Below are positions 46,939 through 56,719 of a DNA stretch of 64,000 bases, piece after piece; position 1 is the first letter of the stretch; every line of letters begins with the position of its first letter. The stretch covers positions 14,907,501-14,971,500 of the forward strand of contig OZ021729.1 of assembly GCA_963978545.1 (NCBI GenBank), in the 5' to 3' direction. Under the pieces are notes generated by a model. That model did not search any database, had not been told where the DNA came from, and saw only the letters and a program-made list of their open reading frames with translations. The position numbers and the translations under genes are program-made. Source of the stretch: Linyphia triangularis. Lineage: Eukaryota; Arthropoda; Arachnida; Araneae; Linyphiidae.

Positions 46939-47582
46939 GAGAGGCAACTGGAATTTTTGGACCCATCGAACATCTTTCTGAATTTTTTTTATAGAAATTG
47001 GAGAAAAGTGAGTAGATTACGAATCCTCTGGTCTGCCGTGACAAAAATGGCCGAAACTGGTCAAAAATCGACTTTTAGTAAGTTGAACTAAATCCATTTG
47101 CCAAATGCGCCATTACTTGCCAAATAGTGAGCATTTTTTTTTTTTAATTTGGTAACCCTCACTCTTTAATTTTCAATTAAGTAGGTAGCAGACGATTCGG
47201 ATGTGCGGCTATGGCTTACTTGCATCTTTCACAAATGAGCCAAATTGGCAATAAACATTACGTCACTGATGTCAAAAATTTGGCTTACTTTTAAAATATA
47301 CAAGTTTTCCGAGCTAGAGATCAGAAATCGTTTGCGCTTTTTCTCATTGAAAATCAAAATACAGTGGGTTGCCAGACGAAAAAGTTTGTTCTCTTTTTAG
47401 CAAGTTATGACATATTTGGCAATCGGATTTTAGTTCAACTCCTTCCAAGTCGATTTTTGATCAGTTTCGGCCATTTTTGCCACGGCAGACCAGTGGATTC
47501 GTAATCTACTCACTTTTCTCCAGTTTCTATGAAAAATTCAGAATGATGTTCGATGGGGTCCAAAAAATTGCAGTCGCCTCTT
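46939..47582. mobile_element. Foldback MITE, copy 2
   Basis: It is similar throughout to 27241-27883: GAGAGGCAACTGGAATTTTT at the left and AAAATTGCAGTCGCCTC at the right, with arms of about 190 bp, GTAGATTACGAATCC and its complement included. Confidence 0.8.
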
Positions 47583-48038
47583 GGACTACAATTGGAATCA
47601 ATCTTCTTGGCTCATCTCTCACTATAATTCTTCGCCAATATAGACGTCAAATTGACCTGGTAATTACATCGTCAATAACGTACAATAAAGCATAAAGATT
47701 TGACCGATTCAACTTTTTATATGTCAACGGATTTCTTGACATACAAAACGTCCAAACGACTCCATCAGATTGGGTTGGAAGTTAGAATCAACAACAACAA
47801 AGTATAATGATGAAGCTAAAATGATGGCAATTCGTAATGCCGATATATTCCGAGAATAAGCCGAGGAAAGTTCCAGTTCTTGCTGGAAATGATTTACCAG
47901 GAAATAAATCACGGGCAATGTTTGTCGAATAATGAAAGATCACATTTAATGCACTTACTGCATTTGTGCAATTGAGTGGATTTGAGTGAATCGAAACTCA
48001 ACGATGAGTGGATTTGCATCTATTCTCATTTTACTCAC

Positions 48039-48243
48039 TTTTCTGGTTTTCCCATCCAAAGTTATGTATTCTATGGTTCGCAACTTTGCATCAATCCAAT
48101 AGAGTCGGCTTGCAGTGTGGTCTATTGCAATGCCGTTGGGCCACTCGATGTTCTCTGACACCATTCTGATGCGACTTGATCCATCCATTCCGCTTCGATA
48201 AATACCTACATTATCTTTACCCCAGTCACTCCAGTATACATAT
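48039..48243 (-). CDS. Vitellogenin receptor-like, propeller 1 exon c
   Basis: This 205-bp exon (phase 2 to 0) carries two perfect LY blades: YVYWSDWGKDNVGIYRSGMD, and GIAIDHTASRLYWIDAKLRT after WPNG. The phrase IEWPNGIAIDHTASRLYWID is the strongest family signature in the window. The acceptor is TTCTCGCAG and the donor GTGAGT. Confidence 0.97.
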
Positions 48244-48271
48244 CTGCGAGAAAATTTATTTTAGTATCAAA

Positions 48272-48920
48272 GTAGGGGTGTGGAACATCGCACACCTTTC
48301 AATTACACTATTATACAAACATGGAGTTAGTTACCGTTTCTATACTTCATTCATTTAGAAAACATTGCATGTTTGGCGATAATTCTTATATGGGTTTTTT
48401 AAAAAAACGCCAAACTGATGATATATACTTTTCGATAATTCTTACATTATCCTTTCTTGTAAGTGAAACAGAGGAGAAGAGAAAAAAGGTCGTTGATGAT
48501 AGATTCTCAAGGGAAGAGAACTCTGTGCTGGAGAAATTCATTTTTCAACTTTTTACGCTTTTATAGCATTTTTACGGGAATTTCGGAGGTGGGAATGTTT
48601 AAAACACTTTAAGAGGCATTAGCACAGCGATTTTGATCAAAATCGTTAGAACCTTTTTTGTCAATTATTGAAAAATATTTTTTCAATGGCAGCTACCTTT
48701 TGCGCTTGCGCAATTTCGACTGAAAACTTTAATGGTAGGTTCTATGGCCACCACTAAGCCATAAACTAAATTTGAACATTTAAGGTTTATTCGTTCAAGA
48801 TTTATACTGACAACAGACACATTTTTTTCTCGACCACTTTTTTGAAGTCAGGATGTTCCAAACAGTGGAGAAATGCAAAAAAATCGAAATTGTTTTTGAG
48901 GTTCAGGGTAATTGAAAGTA
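48272..48920 (+). mobile_element. Dispersed MITE, family GGGTGTGGAACATCGC, plus copy
   Basis: It starts TAGGGGTGTGGAACATCGCA with ACACCTTTCAATTACAC and ends CAGGGTAATTGAAAGT. Internal GATGTTTAAAACAC-type and TTTTGATCAAAATCGTTAGA motifs are shared with 23357 and 59098. It starts only about 29 bases from the receptor exon. Confidence 0.65.
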
Positions 48921-49116
48921 AAAAGACTTGCCGGGTATTCTCTATTATCCTATAGTGCTATGGGTATCTCTTATAGGGCTATCTGAATTCCAAAAACATG
49001 TAAATGGAATTATGCATAGGCACACACATGGCAAGTATTTTCATAAAGAATCAATGAAATAATTAAGGTACAAGTATACTTTAGAAAAAAAATTCTTTAA
49101 CTTTTTGCACATTTAA

Positions 49117-50058
49117 CCCTTTTCATTCGTATGTCCCCGTATGGGGGACATCACTCGTTTTACCATCACGCTCGTATGTCCCCGTACAGGGGACATCGCA
49201 TCTGTATTGGGCAAACTGTGATAACTTAACCAAAACATTTCTGTTGGAAGTATTTCTAAGTTCATTTGCTTTGGTGGAGGTGCCGGCATTACGTTCCGCC
49301 CCTAAATATTGTTTATATAGTTTGTTCATATTATTGCATTTTTTAGATTTTTAACCTTTTGCACTCCGAACCATTCTGGACGTCTACCAGCAGCTCAGCC
49401 CTAGTATTGCCCTTACGCCAGTAAATTTCAACAAACTCAACCATCGACAAACTCTCCTTATCGCTCCTTTCAAGTGGCGCAGAAAAGAGCTTGGACCGTC
49501 GGGAACCAACACTTCTTACGTTCTCTTTTGACACAAAACCCCGCTGAAATGCTTTTTTTTATATATCTTGGTAATTTTACCATATTTTGATTTGATTTCT
49601 TGTTCTTTCTCAAGAGGAAACTTCAGGGAAACAAACAAAAAAAAAACAATTTCTCAAAAAGTTGTGCTGGAAAAAGTTAATACTCCGTAACCACTAATAA
49701 ACTTTTATGTCCCCTGAGAGGGCACATCCGAGTGATATGCTTGATTACGATGTCCCCTGAGAGGCGACAGCGGAATGCAAAGGGTTAATGCGGTGTAGTG
49801 TAATATACTTAAGTATTCTTAGTAGCTTCAATAAATTATTTTGAAACGTTGAAAAATAAAATATTATGTGGCCACATTTCCATCCTAGGTCAAGGGGTGT
49901 ATTCAGGGGCTATATTTTTAAATTTTTGATTTAAGTATGGTAAACCTTCTAGTTAAATTGGAATACATTTCCATCAAAAAAATTCATCTTGATCAAACAT
50001 GAAACAAAATTCCGAGTTATTTGCTAACTTTCTAAAGCATAATTACGAGTACAAAGGG
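49117..50058. mobile_element. piggyBac-like MITE, outer
   Basis: TTAA (49113-49116) and TTAA (50059-50062) flank CCCTTTTCATTCGTA and the inverted TACGAGTACAAAGGG. The left part has two hairpins of the form TATGTCCCCGTA/GGGGACAT (49130-49195). A second TTAA element is nested at 49355-49784. Confidence 0.65.
49355..49784. mobile_element. piggyBac-like MITE, inner
   Basis: TTAA (49351-49354) and TTAA (49785-49788) flank CCTTTTGCACTCCG and the inverted CGGAATGCAAAGGG. The right part repeats ATGTCCCCTGAGAGG twice (49709 and 49750). The open frame inside has no recognised domain. Confidence 0.65.
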
Positions 50059-50801
50059 TTAAGAAGTGTTAGAAAACCAATGTATCTGTATGCAAAATTA
50101 TACATTTCTTGTATTTAATTGATTAACTAAAATTTAAGTACCTAATTAAGGTATACTTTCCCCAGTCATAACTCAATTAATTTTCTTTTTCTTTTAGAAT
50201 TTTAATTTTATTTGCACAATGCTTTTTTACACAGAACCTATTAGAAATATAAATATATCTTAAATAGTTTGTTTTTTTTTGTCAGAGAATTTGATTTGAA
50301 AGCATTTAGAACTACCTTTATTTTAACACAGTCTCTGCCGATCACGCGCCAGCGTGGAATGTTGAGTTACTCCCCCATGGTCTGTCCTGATCAGACTGTA
50401 CTTGATTTGAGTTGCCGTACTTTGCTGGAATTACCTGAACCTGTGTTTTAAAAACACAACAAGCTTCCAACTAACCACATGGAGGAAGACAAAATGTACT
50501 TTTATATTTATGTCAGTTTTTTTTTACTTCAACCTGTTCCAGAGAGGTGGTGGACCAGGTGGTTCTCTCACATATGTACGCGGAGACAGGTGCTAGTTCA
50601 CAAAGTCCTTCCTTCCCACTCCCAACCGGGAGTTCAAACAAACAACCAACCATTTATGTCACATGACAAGTATTATTTTGTTACTTCAGTTAATTCCAGC
50701 ATAAACGGAAACTCTGAACCGGTACAGTCTAATCAGGACAGACTATTGGGGAGTTACAAGACATTTTGAGTACGCGATACACGATCGGCAGGGAATGTGT
50801 T

Positions 50802-50986
50802 GGTTGGTTGGTTGTATTCAGATTATCTGGTGCCGTCAGCAACACGAGGGCTATAATGCGCCGAAACATTTCGTCATTTTACAAACCAACATACATTTAC
50901 AAACACCCATGCCTAACACGGGACTCGAACCCGCAACCTCGCGGTCTAGAAGCTAGCACGCTAACCACTATACCGTTTGGTCGGCA
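50802..50986 (-). mobile_element. tRNA-derived SINE, family 1
   Basis: This is the reverse of the SINE at 29414: plus reads GGGACTCGAACCCGCAACCT (B box) and TAGCACGCTAACCACTATAC (A box) ending GTTTGGTCGGCA. It is flanked by the 13-bp repeat CAGGGAATGTGTT (50789-50801 and 50987-50999). Confidence 0.92.
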
Positions 50987-51423
50987 CAGGGAATGTGTTA
51001 AAAAAAGGTTAAAATGACTTTATTTTAAAAACTGTTAAAAATCAATGATTGCATGATTGTATTAGATCCTAGTAGGTTCCTTGTCTTTTGCTATACACTG
51101 TAATTTATATAAGGAACTGTTCTAATTGGTTGATTTAAATTAAATTTTAACTCTGGTAAAAAAAAATTATTTCACTGACAAAACCTAGTTTTCTTTTAAA
51201 ATCAAGTTTAAAGTTTGTGATAGTGATATTTGAACTCCGTGTACCTTTATAAAAATTAACTTAATAGTATTTTGAATATCATAAAAAATATAGTACCATT
51301 TTAAAGCTACTAAGTCCAGAAATATTTAAGAGTAAAAAAAAATAAAAAAAATGGTTATTTTCACCCAATTTCCAGTATATACTGGTTACTTTAATAAAAA
51401 GTTAGGACCAAATATGAGTGTAC

Positions 51424-51595
51424 CCTTCGATAGGATCGAGTGCTATTCCTCTCGGCTTTTCGATTTTTGTCTGATGAAGAACGTGACACATTGATCCATC
51501 CTTTTTGCAAGCCAGGATTTGCTTCAAGCCAGAATCAGTAATATACAAGTTCCTGGTCAAGTAATCAACAGCAATGCCTTCAGGATCCATTAAAC
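51424..51595 (-). CDS. Vitellogenin receptor-like, propeller 1 exon b
   Basis: This 172-bp exon (phase 1 to 2) reads LMDPEGIAVDYLTRNLYITD and then IEKPRGIALDPIEG, a blade plus the start of the next. It matches insect vitellogenin receptors as recalled (GLASPEDLAVDWLTGNIYFT and DKPRGIAL). The acceptor is TTTTGATTAG and the donor GTACAC. Confidence 0.95.
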
Positions 51596-51963
51596 CTAAT
51601 CAAAAGGAAGGAAAAAAATCGGGAAATCCTTCATAAGAAAATAAATTTTATGTTTAGAAATATATCGGGAGAGAAAATCGACTTTGAATTTTCAAATATG
51701 TCATAACTTGCCAAATTAGGGCTGCGCAGCTAATTGCTAATACTTGAAACGAATCACTGGATTTCAAATGGTTGAGAGAAAAAGACAAAAGTACATTTAC
51801 TCCATCACCAATATGTTACATGTTAAATATTCTTTTTGATGTGGTAACTCGTTGCATTTTAATTTTCAATGAAGAATTTCAAGACAATATTTATTCTTTG
51901 GCGAAAAACACTTACATCTTTTAAAAGTCAGCCAAGTAGGCGATAAATATTACATCACTTATG

Positions 51964-52141
51964 GTTGGTTGTTTTCAGATTACCTGGCGCCGTCAGCAAC
52001 ACGAGGGCTATAATGCACCGAAACATTCGTCATTAGACAAGCCAACATACATTTACAAACACCCATGCCTAACACGGAACTCGAACCCGCAACCTCGAGG
52101 TCTAGAAGCTAGCACGCTAACCACTACACCGTTTGTTCGGC
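51964..52141 (-). mobile_element. tRNA-derived SINE, family 1
   Basis: It is flanked by the 14-bp repeat TTACATCACTTATG (51950-51963 and 52142-52155). The plus sequence runs from GTTGGTTGTTTTCAGATTAC to CGTTTGTTCGGC, with A and B boxes on the minus strand. Confidence 0.92.
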
Positions 52142-52164
52142 TTACATCACTTATGACGTAATAT

Positions 52165-52826
52165 TGTTACGAATTTTTGTATATTTGTAAATATTTCGTA
52201 ATGTTAATTTTTTGAATAGTAATTTATGTACATATCGCATAAGGCAGTGCAATAGTTCGTTAATTTGTTTCCCTGCAATGATTCCCTTGATGCTTGATAA
52301 CGGGTTTTACAGAGGTAACTCTGGGAAGCGAGTTTCAAGGGGCAGGGCATTTAACATTATGGTAATGGGAATCTCGCCAAATTGGCGAGATAGAGCCAAG
52401 TTGGCGACGGTTTTGGCGACTAATTTTTGTCGCCAAATTTGGATAAGGACTTTTCTACTATAATCTGGAAAGTTCTCCAAATGTCTATCTCTGGAATATT
52501 CACGAAAGTTCACCAGTCTTATATAAGGACGGCTGTGAGTAGGGTTAGTCAGTTCTTGGATTTTGAGTCACTGAATTAGTTGACTGGAGATACTGAGCAT
52601 TCTAAAGCGAACTGTTTTGCATTGTCTTTTGCGGCGATTTAGCAGTTGTTTGTAAAGTTTTTAACTGCTCTCTTGTGCTCTGTTGAGGTGAAAAGAGCTG
52701 TATTGTGTCTACTAGAACGAGAAGTTCTAGAGCTGTAAGAGAACTGTGAAGAGTTATTTTGGAATAAATTTCTGCAAGTTTTGATCTGCTTTGGCGTCAA
52801 ATCTTTCGAACCCGTACAACGCAACA
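52165..52826 (+). mobile_element. Solo LTR, target ATAT, copy 2
   Basis: TGTTACGAATTTTTGTATAT to CGTACAACGCAACA, flanked by ATAT (52161-52164 and 52827-52830). It has a TATA box (TTATATAAGGACGGC near 52522) and GAATAAATTTCTGCAAG. It is inserted into the foldback MITE. Confidence 0.92.
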
Positions 52827-53203
52827 ATATTAATTGCTAACTTGGCTGACTTTTAAAAGATGAAAGAGCTTGGTGCCCGGAAAGACAAATCATCTTCAGT
52901 CTTCTTAATTGAAAATCAAAGAGTGGAGGGTTACCAGACAAAAGAGGATGTTAATTGTTTGGCGAGCTATGACATATTTGGCAATCGAATTTAGTTCAAC
53001 TCATTCAAAGTCAATTTTTGAATAATTTCGGCTTTTTTTCCCCGGCAGACCAGTTTATTCGTGATCTACTAGCATTTCACCAGGTTCTTTAAATATAATC
53101 AGAATAAAGTTAGATGATGAAACTTAACTTGCAGTCGCCTCTCAATCTTTTACAGAATGAGGCAGCTAGTGAGTCAGTGATCAATGCAACTCTTAGTAAT
53201 TAC

Positions 53204-53422
53204 CATTGGTTAAGACAGCTCTAAAACCGCTTCCATCAATTTTGGAGGAGAAAACCGAAGTTCTGCTCGAATAGTCAGTCCAATATACCCTCGATTCGAA
53301 CGGATGAACAGTGACAGCACATGCTTTGGTGATGGCCTTGTGAATAAGAACATTTCTTTTCGACCGTAGGTATATTCCTCGAATCTCAGGTAATGTCGCG
53401 TAAACCAAAATAGGTTCCGGAC
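53204..53422 (-). CDS. Vitellogenin receptor-like, propeller 1 exon a
   Basis: This 219-bp phase 1-1 exon opens the first propeller with PEPILVYATLPEIRGIYLRS and contains AVTVHPFESRVYWTDYSSRT, a canonical YWTD blade. The EIRGIYL opening is characteristic of arthropod vitellogenin receptors as I recall them, and is the main reason for that name rather than LRP1, LRP2 or LRP5/6. The acceptor is ATATTTCAG and the donor GTAATT. Confidence 0.94.
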
Positions 53423-53807
53423 CTGAAATATGCAACAAAGGTTTGAAACAAGTCACAAGCATGGGTTCTTGAATTTTTTTTAAAAAATAAAAAAATAAGG
53501 GAAAAGATGTAAATTCTAAGATAAAAAAAAAAGCACATATGCCGTTTATACTTTTATGTTACAATGAAAAAAAAATTCTATTGATTTAGTCTTTTGTTTC
53601 TTTTCTATGCCATTTTTTATAGCTACTTTTGTGACGATTTTCTGGCGCTTGTTGTCTATGATTATTAGAGGCTGTCGAGTAGAAGTATTTATTCCTTTTA
53701 TTGTATAATCATTTCCTGTGTAGTTCTCAAAATTCTAGGAAAATGTTTTGTTTTGTAAGTCATCAGATATACTATCTTGAAATCTATTTTTAGAATTCAA
53801 TTATTTC

Positions 53808-53997
53808 TCGCGGAGGAACCAGAAACTCGAGGCGTTTCCTGCCATTTTTGGTTCGGTTCGTGGTTAAAGATCCACTTCAAAGAAACTAAATACAGTCATT
53901 GGCATTGCATCGAATTTCCTCATCAAACCTAGTGGTCTTTTCGAGTTGCAGGATCCAATCATGTGGTGAGTGAGATTCACCTCTCGATTGCAAAGGG
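53808..53997. mobile_element. piggyBac-like MITE, left end degraded
   Basis: The right end TCGATTGCAAAGGG is followed by TTAA (53998-54001). The body shares GGTTCGGTT, AGAAACTAAA and ATTGGCATTGCATCGAA-type motifs with 28755-28935. The left TTAACCC terminus is missing. Confidence 0.5.
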
Positions 53998-54316
53998 TTA
54001 ACATTGTTATTTCTTGTCTATTAAGCAGGATTTATAGTACTAATATTTATATCTTAAAATATTGACTGAAAGATTGTATTAAAAATATGTATGTAAAAAA
54101 AAGGAACAAGAATTAAATTACTGTTAAAGTCCACAAGAACGGTATCACGTGGAACAAGTAAGCGTATAGCTATATAACAGGTAACCGTACGTCGGCTGCT
54201 ATTGCGCATGGGTATTGCGCATCACATTGCCCGTTTAGTGCGTTTGGTTTCTAACAGCTTGGGCACGGATTTCGTTGAGCTAAATGGTTCGGCAAGGGGT
54301 TAAATTGCATAATGGG

Positions 54317-54860
54317 AATGGACAATTCCCGCCTTTTTAATTTTTTTTTTTATTATTCAATTCTAAATGTTTCGAAACGGCTATAAACACAAAAATTTCT
54401 TCTCAATACGCTTTTTTTTTTTTTTTTAATTTGCGATCAAAATTACCTTGTTCAACGTTGGTGCGAAAATGACTCATTCCCCTGACATTGAATGTGACGT
54501 CACGGCTACGCAAACATCTTGAATGCAGCAGCGGAAACCAGATTTGCAAGTTTCTCGCAAATCACGCCAACCTGTACGGAATGTGGCAATGATCTACCAA
54601 CGCCAACTATTTCAACGCCAAGTATTTGGCAGAAACCTCACGATAACCATAGAAGCGATCGGGTCTCTTTACGTCACGAACTTTGTTGACTGTTTTGATC
54701 GGACTGGTTTTGGCTCGGTTTTGGGTCAATTTCTTTTCTGAATATTTAAATGACTCATTTTATTAAAGAGCTTTTGTTTAAATATTTGGAATGAGAAAGA
54801 AATTCTTCATAAATATATATTAATTTCACTCGTTTTTTAAAAATGCGGAAATTGTCCATT
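54317..54860. mobile_element. MITE, ends AATGGACAATTC, copy 2
   Basis: AATGGACAATTCCCGCC at the left and GCGGAAATTGTCCATT at the right are inverted. The interior matches 37798-38343 throughout, including CAGCGGAAACCAGATTTGCA. Confidence 0.75.
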
Positions 54861-54994
54861 GGCCCATTTAAACAATATCATTCGTTTAACACACTGTAAA
54901 CGCCCTAAATTAGGTTATATAACTGTGAAGAACATTATATAAATACCACCAAATCAGAGAGGACTAGAATGACTCATAAACAACAAATTTTTAC

Positions 54995-55120
54995 CAAATG
55001 CCTGGCATGTATTATTTATCAACTGGTATCCATCCATGCAAGAGCACCTGTAACTTCCGGAAATGTTCATGCATTTTTGGCTGCAGAGTCCTTCATCGGA
55101 ACAAGGAATGGGGGCTGCCT
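54995..55120 (-). CDS. Vitellogenin receptor-like, EGF exon 1 (most 5' visible)
   Basis: The thirteen exons from here down to 21350 encode a 790-codon stretch of an LDL-receptor-superfamily endocytic receptor, most like an arthropod vitellogenin receptor, which imports yolk precursor into oocytes. This 126-bp phase 1-1 exon reads PCSDEGLCSQKCMNISGSYR and continues CSCMDGYQLINNTC, a six-cysteine EGF directly before the first propeller. The acceptor is CTTTATTTAG and the donor GTAAAA. Upstream exons (signal peptide and first LDLa cluster) are expected above 55120 but were not found in the window. All splice phases through the series agree, and no stop or frameshift interrupts it. Confidence 0.92.
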
Positions 55121-55221
55121 CTAAATAAAGATGTGTTTTGTTATTTGCGTAGAGATTTCACGAACACTAACAAAACGGATTGTTTAAATACTCATTAATC
55201 TACTTTTTAATAAAACTATAT

Positions 55222-56102
55222 TGTCACAAATTTTTGTATATTTGTAAATATTTCGTAGTGTTAATTTTGTAAATAGGAAAATTTATGTACATTTCGCATA
55301 AGGCAGTGGAATAGTTCGTCTTAACTTGGCTTCCCTGCAATATGCGTCTTAATGCTTGATTGGTTGGATTCAGATTATCTGGCACCGTCAGCAACACGGG
55401 GGCTATAATGCGCCGAAACATTCGTCATTAGACAAGCCAACATACATTTACAAACACCCATGCCAACACGGGACTCGAACCCGCAACCTCGAGGTCTAGA
55501 AGCTAGCACGCTAACCACTATACCGTTTGGTCGGCCTTAATGCTTGATAACGAGTTTTACAGAGATAATGCCGGGAAGCGAGTTTTACAAAGAGCAGGTC
55601 ATTTAACATTATGGTAATAGCCATCTCGCCAAATTGGCGAGATAGAGCTAAGTTGGCGACGGTTTTGGCGACTAATTTTTGTAGCCAAACTTGTTGACCA
55701 TTTGGTGACATTTTCGCTTCCCATGTACATGTATAGGACTTTTCGACTACGATCTGGAAAGTTCTCCAAATATCTACCTCTAGAAGTTTCAAGACGGTTT
55801 TACTCCTATATAAGGCCGGCCGTGAGTTGAGTCAGTTAATTGACTGGAATTACTGAGTTGAGATACTGAGTAGTTCTAAGGCGAACTGTATTACATTGTC
55901 TTTTGCTGGGATTTTAGCAGTTGTGTTGTCAAGTTTTTAACAGCTATTTGGTGCTCTATTGTTGTGAAAAGAGCTGAATTGAGTCTACTAGAACGAGAAG
56001 TTCTGGAGTTGTAAGAGAATCTGCGAAGAGTTATATCGGAATAAATTTCTGCAAGTTTTGATCTGTTTTAGCTTCAAATCTTTCGAACCCATCCACGCAA
56101 CA
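55222..56102 (+). mobile_element. Solo LTR, target ATAT, copy 3, with SINE inside
   Basis: TGTCACAAATTTTTGTATAT to CCATCCACGCAACA, flanked by ATAT (55218-55221 and 56103-56106). It has a TATA box in CCTATATAAGGCCGGCCGTG near 55805 and GAATAAATTTCTGCAAG near 56038. Without the SINE and its duplication it is about 693 bp, like the other two copies. Confidence 0.92.
55361..55535 (-). mobile_element. tRNA-derived SINE, family 1, inside LTR
   Basis: It is flanked by the 13-bp repeat CTTAATGCTTGAT (55348-55360 and 55536-55548), which is single-copy LTR sequence. The SINE therefore inserted into the LTR. A and B boxes are on the minus strand. Confidence 0.95.
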
Positions 56103-56719
56103 ATATCTATAAAAATGAAACCCTTGACCGACTGTTCAACTTACTCATCACTAATACGAACCTTTCCCACGAAAGTAGACGTGTTATTTAGACTGAATTT
56201 CTTAATAAGCTAATTAAAGAAATCTAAAAAAAAAAAAAAAATTAACCTCAGAAAACGACTCAGGTTTTCCTCAGATAAGGTTTATCTGGAAAACCATAAG
56301 ACGAAACGGAACTCCTTCGACACCGGGCCAGGCACATAATAAATCAAACGACATGAAACACATGTTAATCAAACGACATGAAAACTTTTCTAATTTTCGT
56401 TAACAAACGACATCAGGATAGTGACTAATAATTAAATGTTAGAAAGATAATCGTAAAAAATGTGACCTTTATATTTTAACGTAACGTTGGTTCTAAAAAT
56501 GCAAAGATCACGATCGTCAGTCCGTCCGACAATCAGTCACGCCAACTCTTCTATTCACTTCGTCAGTTACATCAATCTAAAATCCTCTTCACTTCATCCT
56601 TAATCTTGCTACAAACGACATAATGTAAATACTTAATAAATTATCTGCTCTATTTTTATTTTGGAAACCCATTTATGGCTTTTTATTGAAGTAAAAGTTA
56701 TATATAGTAGTAGTAGTGC

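Larger units (their letters stand above)
42154..48038 (-). other. Receptor intron, largest visible
   Basis: This 5.9-kb intron contains the nested hAT-like pair (42768-45864 and 42976-45024), poly-A runs (44415-44446, 45603-45633, 46674-46700), part of a GGGTGTGGAAC-family element (about 46727-46935) and a foldback MITE (46939-47582). No exon was recognised. Confidence 0.6.
48244..51423 (-). other. Receptor intron
   Basis: It contains a GGGTGTGGAAC-family MITE (48272-48920), nested TTAA elements (49117-50058) and a SINE (50802-50986). No exon was recognised. Confidence 0.6.
51672..53143. mobile_element. Foldback MITE, copy 3, broken
   Basis: The interior (AATCGACTTTGAATTTTCAA, GGCGATAAATATTACATCAC, ACTTGGCTGACTTTTAAAAG) and right end (TTGCAGTCGCCTCTC) match the copies at 27241 and 46939. 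The left arm is partly missing. It is split twice by later insertions, and removing them rejoins the MITE sequence. Confidence 0.65.
51596..53203 (-). other. Receptor intron: MITE split by a SINE and an LTR
   Basis: A foldback-MITE body (51672-53143) is interrupted by a SINE at 51964-52141 and a solo LTR at 52165-52826. Little other sequence is present. Confidence 0.7.
53423..54994 (-). other. Receptor intron
   Basis: It holds a TTAA MITE fragment (53808-53997) and the AATGGACAATTC MITE (54317-54860). Nothing else is recognised. Confidence 0.6.

Noticed and set aside
21350..55120. Identity as LRP5/6 (Wnt co-receptor)
   Set aside because: The propeller-EGF order and LDLa at the end look similar. 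But two EGF modules precede the LDLa repeats, and the propeller openings (EIRGIYL, DPEGIAVDYLT) match vitellogenin receptors better.
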